A stretch of DNA of 64,000 nucleotides, from assembly GCA_009767595.1 (NCBI GenBank), contig VSDK01010067.1, positions 328,516 to 392,515 of the forward strand. Reading direction: 5' to 3'. The notes under the pieces are model-generated. The model was not told the DNA's origin and did no database searches. It saw only the letters and a list, made by a program, of their open reading frames with translations. Positions 45,248-58,200 of the stretch are shown piece by piece. The position numbers were made by a program, and so were the translations under genes. Origin of the DNA: Symbiodinium kawagutii (lineage: Eukaryota > Sar > Dinophyceae > Suessiales > Symbiodiniaceae). Position 1 is the stretch's first letter. The number at the start of each line of letters is the position of its first letter.

Positions 45248-45660
45248 ATGATGTTTTCTTTTGTAGAAACCCAATTATTAAGGAACATAAAAACTTGGAA
45301 ACACGAAGACTTTTGCACCTTCGACGCTACATGTCACACGGCCACAGATTTTTTCGTCGCTGCGCCGGTTAAGCACTTCAAGATGTTGTGCTGCTCAAAT
45401 TTGTGTCCAAAACTCTACTTGATCCATTGAACCCTTCCGAATATTGCCCTCATAAACTGAATAGACTCGCTAAGCCAGGCTTTCTGAAGTGCATGATGTT
45501 CAGAATCAATGTTGGCAGAGGTATCAAACCCCTGGAAAATGGCAACTTTGACGGATTTCGACAATTTCAAAACCATTTTCAAGCTTTTATGCGGAACAGT
45601 CAGGAACTTTTGAAATTTTGTCTTGAAAACCACGCTTGCCAGGTTTGTAGATGTTCGTAG
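45248..45660 (+). pseudogene. Two overlapping coding-like ORFs, possible frameshifted relic
   Basis: ORF 45248-45430 (FCTFDATCHTATDFFVAAPV) and ORF 45388-45660 (LNRLAKPGFLKCMMF, GNFDGFRQFQNHFQAFMRN) lie on the same strand in different frames and overlap by about 40 bp. Their composition is protein-like and lacks repeat words. They may be one old coding sequence with a frameshift. Family unknown. Confidence 0.25.
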
Positions 45661-45985
45661 TGATTCGTGTCAAGAACGGCCAAGAACTGTGAACAGAATT
45701 AGGTGATAACATGTGATAGATTTTGATTCTAGTCCTGGCACTTAAGGTACAGGATTCACATACGAATAGGATTTTTGAACGAGTGACGTGATGTTCGTTC
45801 GGATGTGGTTACACCAATCCATCACAGAAAACTGGCCAGATCACAACTCAAATGGCAGCAATTTAGAAAGCATTTGAACAAGCAATTACATGTTATTTTA
45901 AGACATGTAAAACATGCGGCCTCAAACGTTATATATCTTTACTTGTGATCTCAAAAGCACAGATGTAAAAAGTGATGTTCTTCAG

Positions 45986-46084
45986 ACTGGGCGGGGGCTG
46001 TGGCCATGGAACAGGTTCCCATGCTCATGATGGGGAATGTGGATATTTCAATGTACCAAGACATTGTGGTCTTTGCTGCCGTCC

Positions 46085-46128
<44 letters not shown>

Positions 46129-46130
46129 GC

Positions 46131-46179
<49 letters not shown>

Positions 46180-46181
46180 GC

Positions 46182-46230
<49 letters not shown>

Positions 46231-46337
46231 GACGTTGCTGTTGTTGGTGCTGTTGTTGTTGCTGTTGTCGTTGTTGCTGTTGCTGTTGCTGTTGCTGATG
46301 TTGCTGTTGCTGTCGCTGTTGCTGTTGTTGTTGCTGT

Positions 46338-46369
<32 letters not shown>

Positions 46370-46370
46370 A

Positions 46371-46421
<51 letters not shown>

Positions 46422-46474
46422 NNNNNNNNNNNNNNNNNNNNNNNNNNNNNNNNNNNNNNNNNNNNNNNNNNNNN

Positions 46475-46538
<64 letters not shown>

Positions 46539-48442
46539 TTGTTGGTGGTGGTGTCGTTGTTGGTGTTGTCGTTGTTGCTGTTGCCGTTGCTGATGCTGTT
46601 GTTGTTGTTGGTGGTGGTGTTGTTGGTGTTGTCGTTGTCGTTCTCGTTGTTGCTGTTGCTGTTGCTGTTGCTGTTGTTGGTGGTGGTGGTGTTGGTGTTG
46701 GTGTTTCTGTTGGTGTCTCTGTTGGTGTTTCGGTTGGTGTTTCTGTTGGTGCTCCTGTTGGTGTTTCCGTTGGTGTTTCTGTTGGTGTTGGTGGTGGTGT
46801 TGGTGGTGGTGGTGTGGTGCTGTGCTCAATTTCTATTCTTATTACGCCTTAGTAAGCATACCCGCAACATACTAAGCTTAAGGTATTTCACCAACAGTTC
46901 CGGACAAAATCTCATAGTTTACTAACGTATATTCTTTTACTAACGTATATTCTTTTACTAACGTATATAGCCATGGCAGGAAATGTGCTGCATGGGTCAC
47001 ATTTCGCAGGGCAAAAAGCAGAGCTGAAATGTTTTAGAGAACAGACCTTGGACCAAGCGGCGGGAATTCCAAGCTGCTGCTGGTTGGTTCTTCCATGTAA
47101 CCGTGACAGCCATATCATATTGTCGTGATCAAGCAAGAACCAACAAGAGATGTTGATCTATTCCGATTCCCTCTCCCTAAATTGCAGGCGAAAACATTTG
47201 TACGCCTCAACAAATGCTCCAAAGCCATACACGGTTTCGAAGGTTGGAAACGCAAAACAGATTTCAGCATGGGCTCAATGTTCTACCAAGTCAAGGGGAA
47301 AATCCCACCGGGAGACCCTCCGGGAAAATTATCAGCAGTTGAGCAGCCAGGCGCCTTCAAATGCTGATTCTGCAGATTCCCACAAGCACTACAATGAACT
47401 ACAAACCAAGATCATCCAGGATATTTTTGGTACCGACCATTCCACATCTTTCCACACTGGACCGAGTTCCGATGATATCAACATTTGGCTGGTTGATAGA
47501 CTTGATAGACAGTGAGTGCAAATCATTTCAAATCATCCTGCAGCTCCACACTGCGGGTCATGGAGCCGTTCGGGTTCGAGCAAGCCCTCTACCTCTGGGA
47601 GGTCGGCGCGCAACATCATCCCGGGCCTGGTGCTGTGGCCAATTTTCACTCTTACTACGCCTCAGTAAGCATACCTGCAACATAATAAGCATAAGGTGCT
47701 TCACCAACAGTTCCTGACAAAATATCGTAAACATACTAGATATATCTAGATCTAGTATACTAACGTATGCTCCGTACTATGTAAACCCATCAAAGTATAC
47801 TACTAGCAGTTCATCTCCAGCAGCCTTCATCGTTCGCAGCGGTGTTGAGTGCTACCCCCCTTGGAGCCATAGCTCGCCTTGGCACACTGGAAGTGTCTCT
47901 TAACCTCAACGTGCTAGCCATAGTTCTTAATCATCATATCGTCCTTCCACAAGCATTAAGTAATATAAGCTATTGACCAACTAGCCATGATCATTATATA
48001 ATCTTCGTTGGCCATCGCCAACCATCATTTTGCACATCTGATTGTTCATCACTAACTGTCACCAACCACTGCCATCACTTTTTCCATTCCGTTTCATCAT
48101 TCCAAGCCATCCATAAACAAAACATTAATTGAAAATGAACCGTCGTCGACAACCCTCAATAACCATCAGTAACCATCCACCAACTCCAACCATTAAAACT
48201 CCAAACGTCAACATCATTGACCATCAACCGTCTCCAACCATCAGCCCCGAGCAACTCCAACCATCTCCAAGCACTAACTCCTTAAGTCGCAGCATGTTCG
48301 ATTCTTCATCTTCGATTCATTGCATCTTCGATCCATCCAACGACGTCCCCAGCTCTGTGGCGCTGACTTCGAGCGCTGCCGCAAAGCCTTGGAGCTTTGC
48401 GAGGGCGACGTGGAGGAAGCGGCAGAGCTGGTCAGCGACTAG
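45986..48442 (+). CDS. Gene with UBA-like terminal exon (at least 4 exons)
   Basis: Proposed exons are 45986-46080, 47188-47511, 47544-47664 and 48353-48442. Exon 1 follows TTCTTCAG and has ATG 46006 in a GCCATGG context, reading MEQVPMLMMGNVDISMY and ending in phase 0. Exon 2 (GCAG|GCG to ACA|GTGAGT) has two open frames: the one that stays open to the donor contains HYNELQTKIIQDIFG. Exon 3 continues it in phase across a 32-bp intron (VMEPFGFEQALYLWEV) and ends TCA|GTAAGC. The last exon starts in phase 0 after CCCCAG. It reads LCGADFERCRKALELC, GDVEEAAELVSD, stop, which matches the helix-3 region of UBA-type ubiquitin-binding domains (AL..C.GDVE.A..L). The joint between exons 1 and 2 is not phase-proven. 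A role in ubiquitin signalling is inference. Confidence 0.45.
46081..46815. repeat. (TTG)n and TGTTGG repeat tract
   Basis: About 700 bp of TTG, GTTGCTG and GTTGGTG repeats follow directly on the first exon of this gene, i.e. at the T/G-rich 5' end of its intron. The long poly-Val, poly-Leu, poly-Cys, poly-Gln and poly-Thr ORFs on both strands are artefacts of the repeat. Confidence 0.95.
46422..46474. other. Assembly gap (Ns)
   Basis: 53 Ns inside the (TTG)n tract, so tract length is unknown. Confidence 1.
46816..46970 (+). repeat. Duplicated exon-end/donor segment, copy 1
   Basis: GGTGCTGTGCTCAATTTCTA... through TACGCCTTAGTAAGCAT to ACTAACGTAT matches 47629-47770, which contains the end of exon 3 and its GTAAGC donor. 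Copy 1 has only the exon end, preceded by TTG repeats. It ends in an 18-bp tandem repeat (ACTAACGTATATTCTTTT, 2.5 copies, 46921-46968). Confidence 0.75.
48353..48442 (+). CDS. UBA-like terminal exon
   Basis: 30 codons including TAG at 48440-48442, following CCCCAG. The last part, ALELCEGDVEEAAELV, has the spacing of UBA helix 2-3. Strong C/G third positions. Upstream flank is CCATCAACCG-rich. Listed separately because it is the best-supported piece of this gene. Confidence 0.55.
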   Translation, partial: LCGADFERCRKALELCEGDVEEAAELVSD

Positions 48443-50591
48443 GCCCCCGGGTTGCCAGGGCTGATGTGATTGAATGGTTGATGGTTGTTTCTGAGGAACA
48501 ACAATCATAAGGACAAAATATACATTGCCGTCCCTATCTGTATGGCTCGGGGTCACTTTTTCCGGCCAGGCGCGGTATTTTGCAACATTAACGCTTGAAA
48601 TCACAAATCACGCTATCATGGCGACTTCAGTGACTTCAGGTGCGTTTTATATTTCTGTTTTTTGCGTCTCGCCTGTGCGCGTTGCAAATGTTGATTTGGC
48701 TCACACAGCCTTCTTCGAACTCCGTGCCTGTCCTCTCTTGTGCCCGGGTTGCTCATTTTTTGGTTTTGAAAGGATCTTGTCAAGAGTTCTCTGACACTGT
48801 TCTCATTGCGCGCTGCGCTCTCACATGTGTGCTCTTATGTGCTCTCATATGTGTGCTCTTATGTGCTCTCATCTGTGTGCTCTTATCTGTTTTCAAATGT
48901 GTGTTGTCACGTTTGTGCTCTCTTTTGTGTGCTCCTATGTGCTCTCATTTATGTGTCCCCTGATATTTGTGGCCTCATATGGTTGCTCTCGTTTGTGTGC
49001 TCTCACATGTGTGTTCTCTTATTACTAATGTGTGCCCCTTTCTGCTTTCATATGTGTGCCCCTTTGTGCTTTCATATGTGTGCTCCTTTGTGCTTTCATA
49101 TGTGTGTGCCATTCAGCCCGCGTGATGGTAGTCCGGGAGTCCATGTGTGTTGGGACCCCGTCATGTGTAGCCCACACAAGAAGAAAGCAGAGGACATTGG
49201 GAAGGGACAAACCACTATTTTTTAGTTTTCCTGTCATACATGATATTAAGAACCACCGTGCAGCTGTTTATTGACATGTGTTCCATTTTTTGAGAATGCA
49301 TTTTTTGAGAATACAAGCATAACTTGTTGATACTTTGATTTTTGCGTGCAGCGATTTCCACCGTATTTTTGAACTAACAGCGAGCTACTGCATATACATT
49401 AATATATCAATATCAAAGTTTCAGCTAGTTCTATTATTGATATTTTGATCAATGACAGCTTAGATACACGAACTATTTATTCTGATGATTCATGTGGTAT
49501 TTTTCTGGAGTTATTGGCGCACAGCTAATTAATTTTTGACATTCAAAATTTCATATGTGCTTTTTTGTTTATACATTAGTGAATCGGATTCACTGACTCA
49601 CTGCCATTCAGCGAAGTTCATGTTGAGTATGGTGTGCACATAGCCATGAATCATTGCAACTAACTGTGAAAGGTGTTTTTCTAGTTTACATGAAGTACAA
49701 TCATGTAGATATTTGCTACAGTTCTGGTTGATATATACTTTTAATTCGGATAATTTGTGGCAACAAAAAATGGTTAAAACAAGAACTATATTTTTTCAAT
49801 TGCAAAATTTTTGTTGTGGCTATTTCCTACACATAGGTTTTGATGAGTTAATGTTTTTCCAGATTAGTTCAGAAAGATAACGAAATAAACAACCAAAATG
49901 ATTCGATACACCTTTATTTACATATCAAGAGCATGCTTCTGAATGGAATCAGGATGATACCCACCCTATTTAAATGAAATACCGGCCTAATCAACCGTTG
50001 AGTCAAGATATATTCTGTACTCGGAAATGTGCAGTTCCTGGTTCACAAACAGTTAAATATTCAAATTGTTGTTCGATGTCTTGCATTCCATAATCCAATG
50101 CCATTCACCAAAGTCCGTGTTTACCTTGGTGTGCAAACAGCATTGACCCATTGTAACCAACAATGAAAATGGCCATTTTTCATTGTTTACATGAAGTAGT
50201 ATCAACTAATCATGGATTGACGCAGCTAAACATTACAAAACACACTCCCACAGCGGCCAACTCGCTAGATCTGCCACAGCGGGTTATTCCAACAGTTGAT
50301 CCACCAGAAAGAACTCTGTGTTTTGGTAGCCAGAATTTACATTTTTTTGGGGGGATGCCAATAACCCCACATATTCGATAGCACATCCGCTATTTACAGC
50401 TGTTTAACGGTTGATTAACTAATTACTGTGGGGTTACCATTTTAACACATGCCTGGGCTGGTACCTGATCAATATTTCATCCCATTATGGGTTGGCATGT
50501 TGGGTTGGACATGTTGTGGACCAAGGCATAGAAAGTAGATAGAGACAATCAAGTACCAGGGCTGCAGGTTATATTGGGATTTTTTTTGCAG
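48443..50591. other. Intergenic with degenerate GTGTGCTC repeat
   Basis: 48800-48990 consists of degenerate copies of TGTGTGCTCTTATGTGCTCTCA. 49030-49106 has about three copies of a 24-bp unit (TGTGCCCCTTTGTGCTTTCA type). The rest to 50590 is AT-rich with no gene seen. The Cys-rich ORFs over the repeats are artefacts. Confidence 0.5.
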
Positions 50592-50826
50592 AGCACTCTT
50601 GCTTGTCGACATGATTTTGGACCGGCGTATTGCTGCATCCACACCAGCTCCCAAATTCGCCATCGAAACACCGTGTGAAACGGGCGAAACCACAGCGGTG
50701 CAGCGACGACAATTCGGATCGCAGGTTCCCCCGCGTGCCAAAGGAAACGCGGTCAGGGCCCAGCAGCGCATGTGCTGCGCTGGCGGAACGGCGCGCCAGC
50801 GCCCTATCACCGAGATCTTGAGACAT
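50592..50826 (+). CDS. Candidate first exon
   Basis: A T8GCAG| acceptor is followed after 19 bases by ATG at 50611, a layout fitting spliced-leader trans-splicing. The + frame reads MILDRRIAASTPAPKFAIE, then a basic Gln/Arg-rich stretch. The minus strand is also open here (SQDLGDRALARRSASAAH), so strand is uncertain. GC-rich third positions on both. Downstream exon edges are not fixed. Confidence 0.35.
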
Positions 50827-51225
50827 TCAGCTGGACTGGAAAAGTTTTGTGGTGTGGCGCCACCAATGTTGGTATTCCTGCTAGCTCCAGATTGATATAC
50901 CTTGGGTTTACTACTTGGGGAGGATGCCTATTCAAATAGGGGTTTATTGATCCTGTGTTGGTAGTAATGGTTTCACAATGGCGTGGTAAGTAGTTAAGAA
51001 TTTTTTCCATAGGTTTGAAGAAAAACAAAATCGTGGTTGATGACGGTTTTGAACAACTGGGATGATAATGCTCGGTGCTGGTTATATCAATATCATTCAT
51101 GTTCTGTACTTAATTAGTTATTAATTGTGGTTTGGTAGTGATGCCTACTGTGGTTGGTTACTAGTACTCGCGCATATCCCTAGCGTCTCCCTGCCTTCAC
51201 CAGCCGTGGGATCATCGCCGCTGAG

Positions 51226-51295
51226 CTGTTGATGTTGGCGCCCCCAATCAGCGGTTTGCCACGTTCATGACCCTGGCAAGTGCCGTGTCAACTCC
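51226..51295 (+). CDS. Putative exon
   Basis: CGCTGAG|CT to ACTCC|GTCAGT. After two bases it reads VDVGAPNQRFATFMTLASAV then STP. A TGGTTGG-rich stretch precedes, so the arm pattern is weak. It could belong with the candidate first exon at 50592. Confidence 0.35.
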
Positions 51296-51536
51296 GTCAG
51301 TTGAGCAAACGAAATCGTTGAGCTACAGGTAACATCAAGTGGTAAGTAGCATCAAGTACGATAAAGCAATCAGCAACTTCAAAGAATGTTGCATTTTGTA
51401 CAGGTCGTTGTTGTTCGGATCCGATCATTGTAATTTGGCTGTTCAACATCGTTTGGCCACTTGGATGATTCGAACATTTAGTGCTTGGTTAGGTAACCAT
51501 GACCCTATGTGGGTTATACCGATACCGTTGATAGAT

Positions 51537-51637
51537 GGTGGTTTCTCAAAATGGGGAACCCATAAAAATAGTTCATTCACTAGCACCAGTGCTTAGTATT
51601 CGATGATTTGGGAGGTCCCTTAGTTTGCGAAAGCACC
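51537..51637. mobile_element. MITE of the TCTCAAAAT family
   Basis: Left end GGTGGTTTCTCAAAATGGGG, right end the inverse of GGTGCTTTCGCAAACTAAGG. About 101 bp, non-coding, ends diverged relative to the 19851 copy. Confidence 0.55.
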
Positions 51638-52256
51638 AAATAGGTTACTAACCACGGTTACGGGATGATCATCCAGCCCCCAACCATTGCTGTCCCACTG
51701 CAGGACCGACAATGCCACGGCTTTGGATCAAGTTGAAGAGCCTGGAAGATACGGATGAATCACTCAGCCTTGACTCAGCCGTGATATGCATAGCTCATGG
51801 AATTTGCTCAACCAATGGTTGATGTCATCAACAAAAATTATCTGAATTATTAGAAAACATTGATTGAACAGTGTCAATCAACGGAAACTCAATATCCTCA
51901 ATTCTGAACATGGTCAACAATGCTCAACGTGTCACAGCACTTGTTCGAACTTGGTACATCAAAAATGGGTTTGGAGGGGTGCCCCCGGTTGCCCCAACCT
52001 TGTGATTATGTTTAGCTTTGGGAAATCACCCATGTGTCAATGGTATTGAGCCACTGTTATGGGGCTAGTAACGATACTTTCGGAATAGCAACACTATTTC
52101 AATCATTCATATTTTTCAATTGTTAATCAAGTTCAATCATCAATAGCCGATTACTAGACAATGTTTAGCATCGTTTAGCCATGAGGGCAAAAATGAAACG
52201 TTCCTGTTGTGCTGTTGTGGTTGCTAATGTTGGTCATTCGTTTTTCTTGTTGTCAG

Positions 52257-52257
52257 A
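52257..52257 (+). promoter_or_regulatory. Probable spliced-leader trans-splice acceptor
   Basis: The T-rich stretch CGTTTTTCTTGTTGTCAG ends at 52256, 32 bases before ATG 52289 of the RRM gene. In dinoflagellates nuclear mRNAs receive a 22-nt spliced leader at such a site. Inferred from position and sequence only. Confidence 0.45.
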
Positions 52258-55200
52258 ATCGAACCGACTTCAGCTCAGCACCGTAGAAATGAGCCACGGA
52301 ACTGGCACCGACGAATCTTCGGCAACCATGAAGGGCGGCTATGGCGGCAAAGGCGGTGGCTATGGTGCACAGGAGCCGGCTGGATTGGGGGAACGGGGAC
52401 CACGGCATAGGTCTAAACCATCAATTGACCATCATGACTATCATGAAGATTCATTCAGGATTATAATGATCATTTACGACCGAGCAACCATCATTAACCA
52501 CTGATTAACCATTGATTCACAATCATGTGATGCATCGGAAAATCATCACGAAGCCTTACTGGACCATGAATTGGCGATCATTATCCATCAATGAACCGTA
52601 ATGAATCATTCATCACTTTGCCATCACGAAGTATAATCAACCACGCATGCGCAATCATGAACCATCGTGAGTTCGCCATGAAGTTCGCCACCGACAACCA
52701 TCGCAACGATGTCGGGAGCCGCGCCAGGGCAAAGGCAGCGGCATGCCGCAGATGTATGGACCTGAAACTTGGCAGCAAGTGAGCAACCCAAAGAGGCTTG
52801 CTAATGACCATTGCCCAGACGAGAAATGTTGGCTTCTTTTGTCTTGACTAATTACCATCAGAACTTGATAATCTATGGTAATATATGATACATGACGGTG
52901 ATGGTTAGTTGATGGTTGATAATGGTGAGATGGTGGAGAATATGCTTGGTGATAGCTATTCATGGTTGATGATGGTTTGTGATGTCAATGATGTTCGATG
53001 AGGGTTTTGGTCAATGCTGTGATGGCAAACGATATTTGAGGACGGTTGACTATATGGTAAATGGTGGTTGCCGGTATGGCAAATGATGATTTATCAGGGT
53101 TGATCAGGGTTGATGATGGCTGATGAACGCTAAGAAGGCAGGAATACAAGAGTAGAAACCCAGAACTGTTTGATGATGCTTTAATGATGCTAAATGAGAG
53201 CTAATGATTGATAATCGTTAGTGGTGAGCCGCACCATCAAGAAGTCTACAATGGCTACCTTGACACTGACGATTAACATTGAAATAATTGTAGTCAACCA
53301 TCATCATCCAACAGCCGAGCTACTGGAATCCTCCTGGTTACTGTGTTTGTGGCCGACTCCATTGCTGTGAAGGAAGTTCATAGGATTGGGTTGTCGGAAA
53401 ATATCCAGGAAAGCGGTTGATTTGACATCATTGATGACATTTATGGCGCTTTCCTGGCATTTGTCCTGTCAACCCGGTGGTCCCAAACATTGCCGATCAT
53501 GGTTGGAAAACCTCAACAGCAACAGGTGTCCACCCTCGCCACTTCATACTGGTGGCTCTTGCTGCTTGGTTTTGCGCCACTGTGAGAAGGCCAAACTTGG
53601 ACAGTGAGGTAACATGCTGTGTGAGTGTTGGCATGGGATGAAGAGCTTTACCCACGGTATGTTTGTGTTTTAGGGTGTTCTGTGTATAAAGGAGATCAAA
53701 AAGAGTGAGGACTTGCTGTATCAAAAAGTCACCCGTGAAGTCATGCTCTTGCATATCCGATCTTTAATGTATGGCAATGGCTTCAACTGGCTCCCCCACA
53801 AGAGGTCAGTTGTTGCGAAGATGGTGCCGGAGCCCAACGCATCTGGAGCATCGACTTTCGAAACGGACCACTATGAACCATCAAGTGACGAATCACTCGA
53901 ATTGATAGTGCTGAATTATCCTCATGATGAGTACCACTATCGATAGTGCCACGAATTATCCCAATGATTAGTACCATTATTGCGCGTTCTGCTTCAATTG
54001 GACCACTTTTAGTGCCAATGAAGCAGAACTAATGACTCATTTGTTCAGCTTCCTAATGAATCACCCTACGACTCGATGATGAATGGTGGTCACCACCAGA
54101 CCGAGGTAGAGAATCGTGTCTACGTGAGCAACCTGCCGCCCGGTGGAAGACAGAGTTTGAAGTCCCCGTGGAGCGGTTGGTGATCACACAACAAGCTGTG
54201 CTTGTCATGGTTGGATTATTGTTCAAGATTAATGCTTAGATTATGGTTGATAATGCTTGGATTTGGCTGAGAATGCTTGATAATGGCATATAATGGCTAT
54301 ATTGTTGGTTAATTATTAGCTAGGCATGGTCAATGTATGATATTGAGTATGGTTTATAATGATTGATATGGCCCATTGTGGTGATCAAAATGGTGGTTAA
54401 TTGGCGAATAGTTGTTGATCATGGTTTATATTAGTGATGATTTAATGACTAACAGTGGCTGATTGTGGCTGATAATTGTTAATAATGGCTACAGTGTTGC
54501 TTAATCATTGATTCAGCATGATTATTGGCATGAATTCATTGATGGTTCCTGGTCAAGAATTGCTATGTAGTCTAGTGGTTACTAATGACTGATCCATCAT
54601 GATGGTACATTGGCTAATAGAAGATCCAGGATCAAATATTCTGTAGGGTGGTTTATGTCTCAGGTATCGGTGCCAGAAAAAGCATTTGACAAAATTAGGG
54701 ATGGAATTTGACAGTACTGACCAGTTCTAATTAGTTCAAAGCATCATGAAAGCATTATTTGCACTAAAATCTTCAAACCATGAATAATCAAGATTTCACC
54801 ATCAAATTCACCATTGTTCATCATCATCACCCATCGTGAACATCACAATGAACTGTGTTTACTAGCCATCATGATCATCCTTAAGTTGCTAATTATCGTC
54901 ATTCAGCCTTAACCAGCATGAGTCATGTCAAGTGGTTGATATTAACCCTACGAACCATTTTGAACCATGGGTTCTAACCAAGTAAACGCAATCTCAACAG
55001 GATTGCTCGGGCTTCTTGTTCACAATGATCGCTTTCAACCAGTTTTCTACCAATATCTATTCATTTTCCATCCATTGTCACTTAGAAACATGGTTGAAGA
55101 TGCCATAAGTTGACCGTTTTTCCATCTTCTCATCTTTATTTCCACGGCAGTTGCGTTTCGTTGGCTCGCAAGGCCATGGGACGTGACCTGGCAGGAACTC

Positions 55201-58200
55201 AAGGCGTGGCATTGCCCTGGTGGATTGGTGGATGGTGAGTGGTGGATGATGGTGGATGCTGGCTGTGAGTGGTAGATGGCTATAGGTGGATGGTTGGTGA
55301 AGGAGAGTGGTTGATTGATAAACATCCCATGCGGTCATGGTGGTTGTCACTGCTGCTATTGAGGCTTCATGGTTCAATGATGGATGGTCGATGATAATGA
55401 TCGGCAGCAATGGATAATGTCCCAGCCATTTCTGAATGATCAGTGGCAGCGGCTGAATGGTTGGTAATGATGGTTGCTGCTTGCTACTATTGATGGTTAA
55501 TGAATCTTGTTGATGATTAATGACCGTTGTTGATGGTTCATTTTTGGTGATGATGGTTGTTGATGCTGGATGATGATGGCAAATGATAATACTGGGTTTT
55601 TGATGATATAATGTCACTTAATTGTGGTGGCTAATTGTTGATAAAGTGGTTGTTAGAAGAGGGTTGATAGTAATAGATGGTGAAAATCGGCTATCAATGG
55701 CTCACAGTCAATGCTCCTTTGACAACTAATAAGAACGGCCATAAGAACCTGGCCACAGTTAATAGGACTGGTCAGTGGTTCATAATGGCACCGGTGCGAT
55801 TCTGACCGTGATCATTGATGTCGTAGTTGCCGCTCAGCCATCCATTCGAGATTGGACAAAGGCAAACGAACTGTTTCACAAATATCCACCAGGATTCGCC
55901 ACAATTAGCCACACCAATGATATTGCAATGCACCATTGAAACATAAGATTCAGTAGGCCCAGTTCTCATTCACCTTGCTTTGCCTTCACGAACCATGTCT
56001 CCTTTCACGCTATTTAGGTCAAACTTTTGTTTCACAGATGATCGACACAGATATGTGACAATGGTATTTGACCAGCAGTAATCGATGTTCGCCATGTGCA
56101 TAATTCTTCAAATACGTGTCATCCCAGAACGACTCAATTTGTGCAGATTGAACAGCAATGTCACATTTCGTTATCAACCCATCATGCGGCTAGGATAAGC
56201 ATGTTTTACTTTGCTTTATGGTTGCCCAAATAGTGAGCTGGTCTACTCTTTGGTAGTCTGGCTGCCTCGAAAATCTGATGAAACTTCACTGCAGAAACGG
56301 TTGGTTTACAACATGTTTACAGTTCAGTAGACCCACATGTGCATGGACAAATATGCTTAGAACATATCTCCTCAACCATTTCACCCATAGTTTCACCAGA
56401 AAATCAACCAACCAAGCTTGAACATGAGCAAAAGAATCCCTCCAAAACGGGGTGGTCACGGTTTCACCTCAACTCGCTCAACGACCCATGGGGACCTCAC
56501 CCGTCACCCGTTACCGGTTCCGTTCCGTCGTTCCGTCGGGAGGATCACATGAAGTCCGTGGGCGGCGTGATCTATGCCGATCTCTTTATGGAGGCCTGCC
56601 GGATGGTGACCTGTGGAGACGGTGACGGAGGTCACCGGGGCTACCCTCAGGGGTCCCATGACGGATGAGTTGGAGGGGAAGTTATATGGGGAATTTCTAT
56701 GGTGAACGATGGTGGATATGGGTTTTATATGGAATTTCTATGGTTAACTCTGGTTGATTTTGTTTTTTATAGCGCGTCTACAAGGGCTATGACCCTTCAT
56801 TGTAGTTAATAATGGGCCGGTGACAAGCAAGAACAATGGTTTTGCACACATATCATTCATGGCATCCCGTAGGAAAATCATCATTGTTTACCACATATTT
56901 TGGAACAATGCTCATGGGAATAGTTCTCGTTGGTTAATTGATGGGTTTTGTTGCATTTGATGGGATACAATGTGGTTGTCAAATTCTGATTGGGATATGT
57001 TTTTCAATCAAACCCTCGTATCATATCAATGTGCATTGATGTGCTCAATTGATGTCCCAGTTGCATCGGTTTTGATTATGAACTACCCGGCTCAACACTC
57101 TGTGAAAATCCCAAAGCACTAGATATGTGGTTGATCTATCATTATTTGTTAATATGGTCGTCGGTTCCAACCATCTTGATTTTCAACGTGCCCATTTGTA
57201 CCTGGGGATGCTTGATAAATTGACAAGCAGTATTTTGCCACCAACAAGTGTGTGTTGTTCTTTTTGTCATTTTGGTGTCCGGTTTTGTAGTCATGTGTCA
57301 TATATATTGTGTCAGTGTTTCGGCTGTTTTGGTGTCATGATTGGAAAAGGACGAAGGGAACCCAAATGCCCAAAACAAGGCTCAAAAACCACAAATGATG
57401 CATGCGTGGCCCAAAATTGCCTCAAACGTTGCAAACGATTCAAAAAACAAGATTCAACAATGATCCCAGTTTGTTTGAAAATTTCAAATCCCCCAACATG
57501 ACTCCAGCAATGCGCAACGTGATTCAAAAATGATCGACCGTGATTCAAAAATCATATTATATATGATGATGCATGAATCAACTACCTTATGGACCATGAA
57601 TTTCCAATGATGTTGAACCATCACGAATTTGCAATGATAGACTGTTGCACAAACCATCGTGAGCAATTATGAACCAGCCGGAACTCAACCCATCCTTGAC
57701 GGATCACAAACCCACCATAAACCCCCTAAACACCAAGCGTAAACCAGGCATTCACCAGCCCATCATAAACCATCATAAACCGAGCATCGTAACACGACCT
57801 TCATCAGCCCTTGGACCACGACGTCACCACGTCACGGCACGCCACGCCACGGCACGGCACAGGGCGGTCGTTCCAAGGGCTGCGGTTTGGTGTCCTTCAA
57901 GAGCCCAGACGAAGCCAAACGTGCGGTGCGGACGCCCGGCTCCGCTGCGCGGATCGGCATAGTGATGGGTGGTGAAGCAATGGTGAAACGATGGCTGGGT
58001 AATGGTTGGTCACGGCTTAGTCAAGGATGTCAAGGGTTAGTCAAGGGTTAGTCAAGGGTTAGTGGTGAATGGTTATAGTATATGTGTTTTATTCAATGGT
58101 TGGTTGGTTCATTGTTCATTCATAGTTAGTGGTGAATGGTTGTAGTATGTTATATAGTCATTTATAGTCAATGGTTGGTTAATGGTTCATCAATGGTTAG

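Noticed and set aside
45951-46829. Long ORFs of His/Gln/Thr, Val, Leu or Cys on both strands
   Set aside because: They are translations of the TTG/GTTGGTG repeat tract and run through Ns.
55078-55617. 179-codon minus-strand ORF rich in Ser/Thr/Ile/His/Pro
   Set aside because: It is the reverse reading of the TGATGG-type intron arm around a known RRM micro-exon.
57127-57501. 124-codon + ORF in an RRM-gene intron
   Set aside because: Mixed Cys/Lys composition, no splice edges, no similarity to anything I recognise. Plausibly chance.
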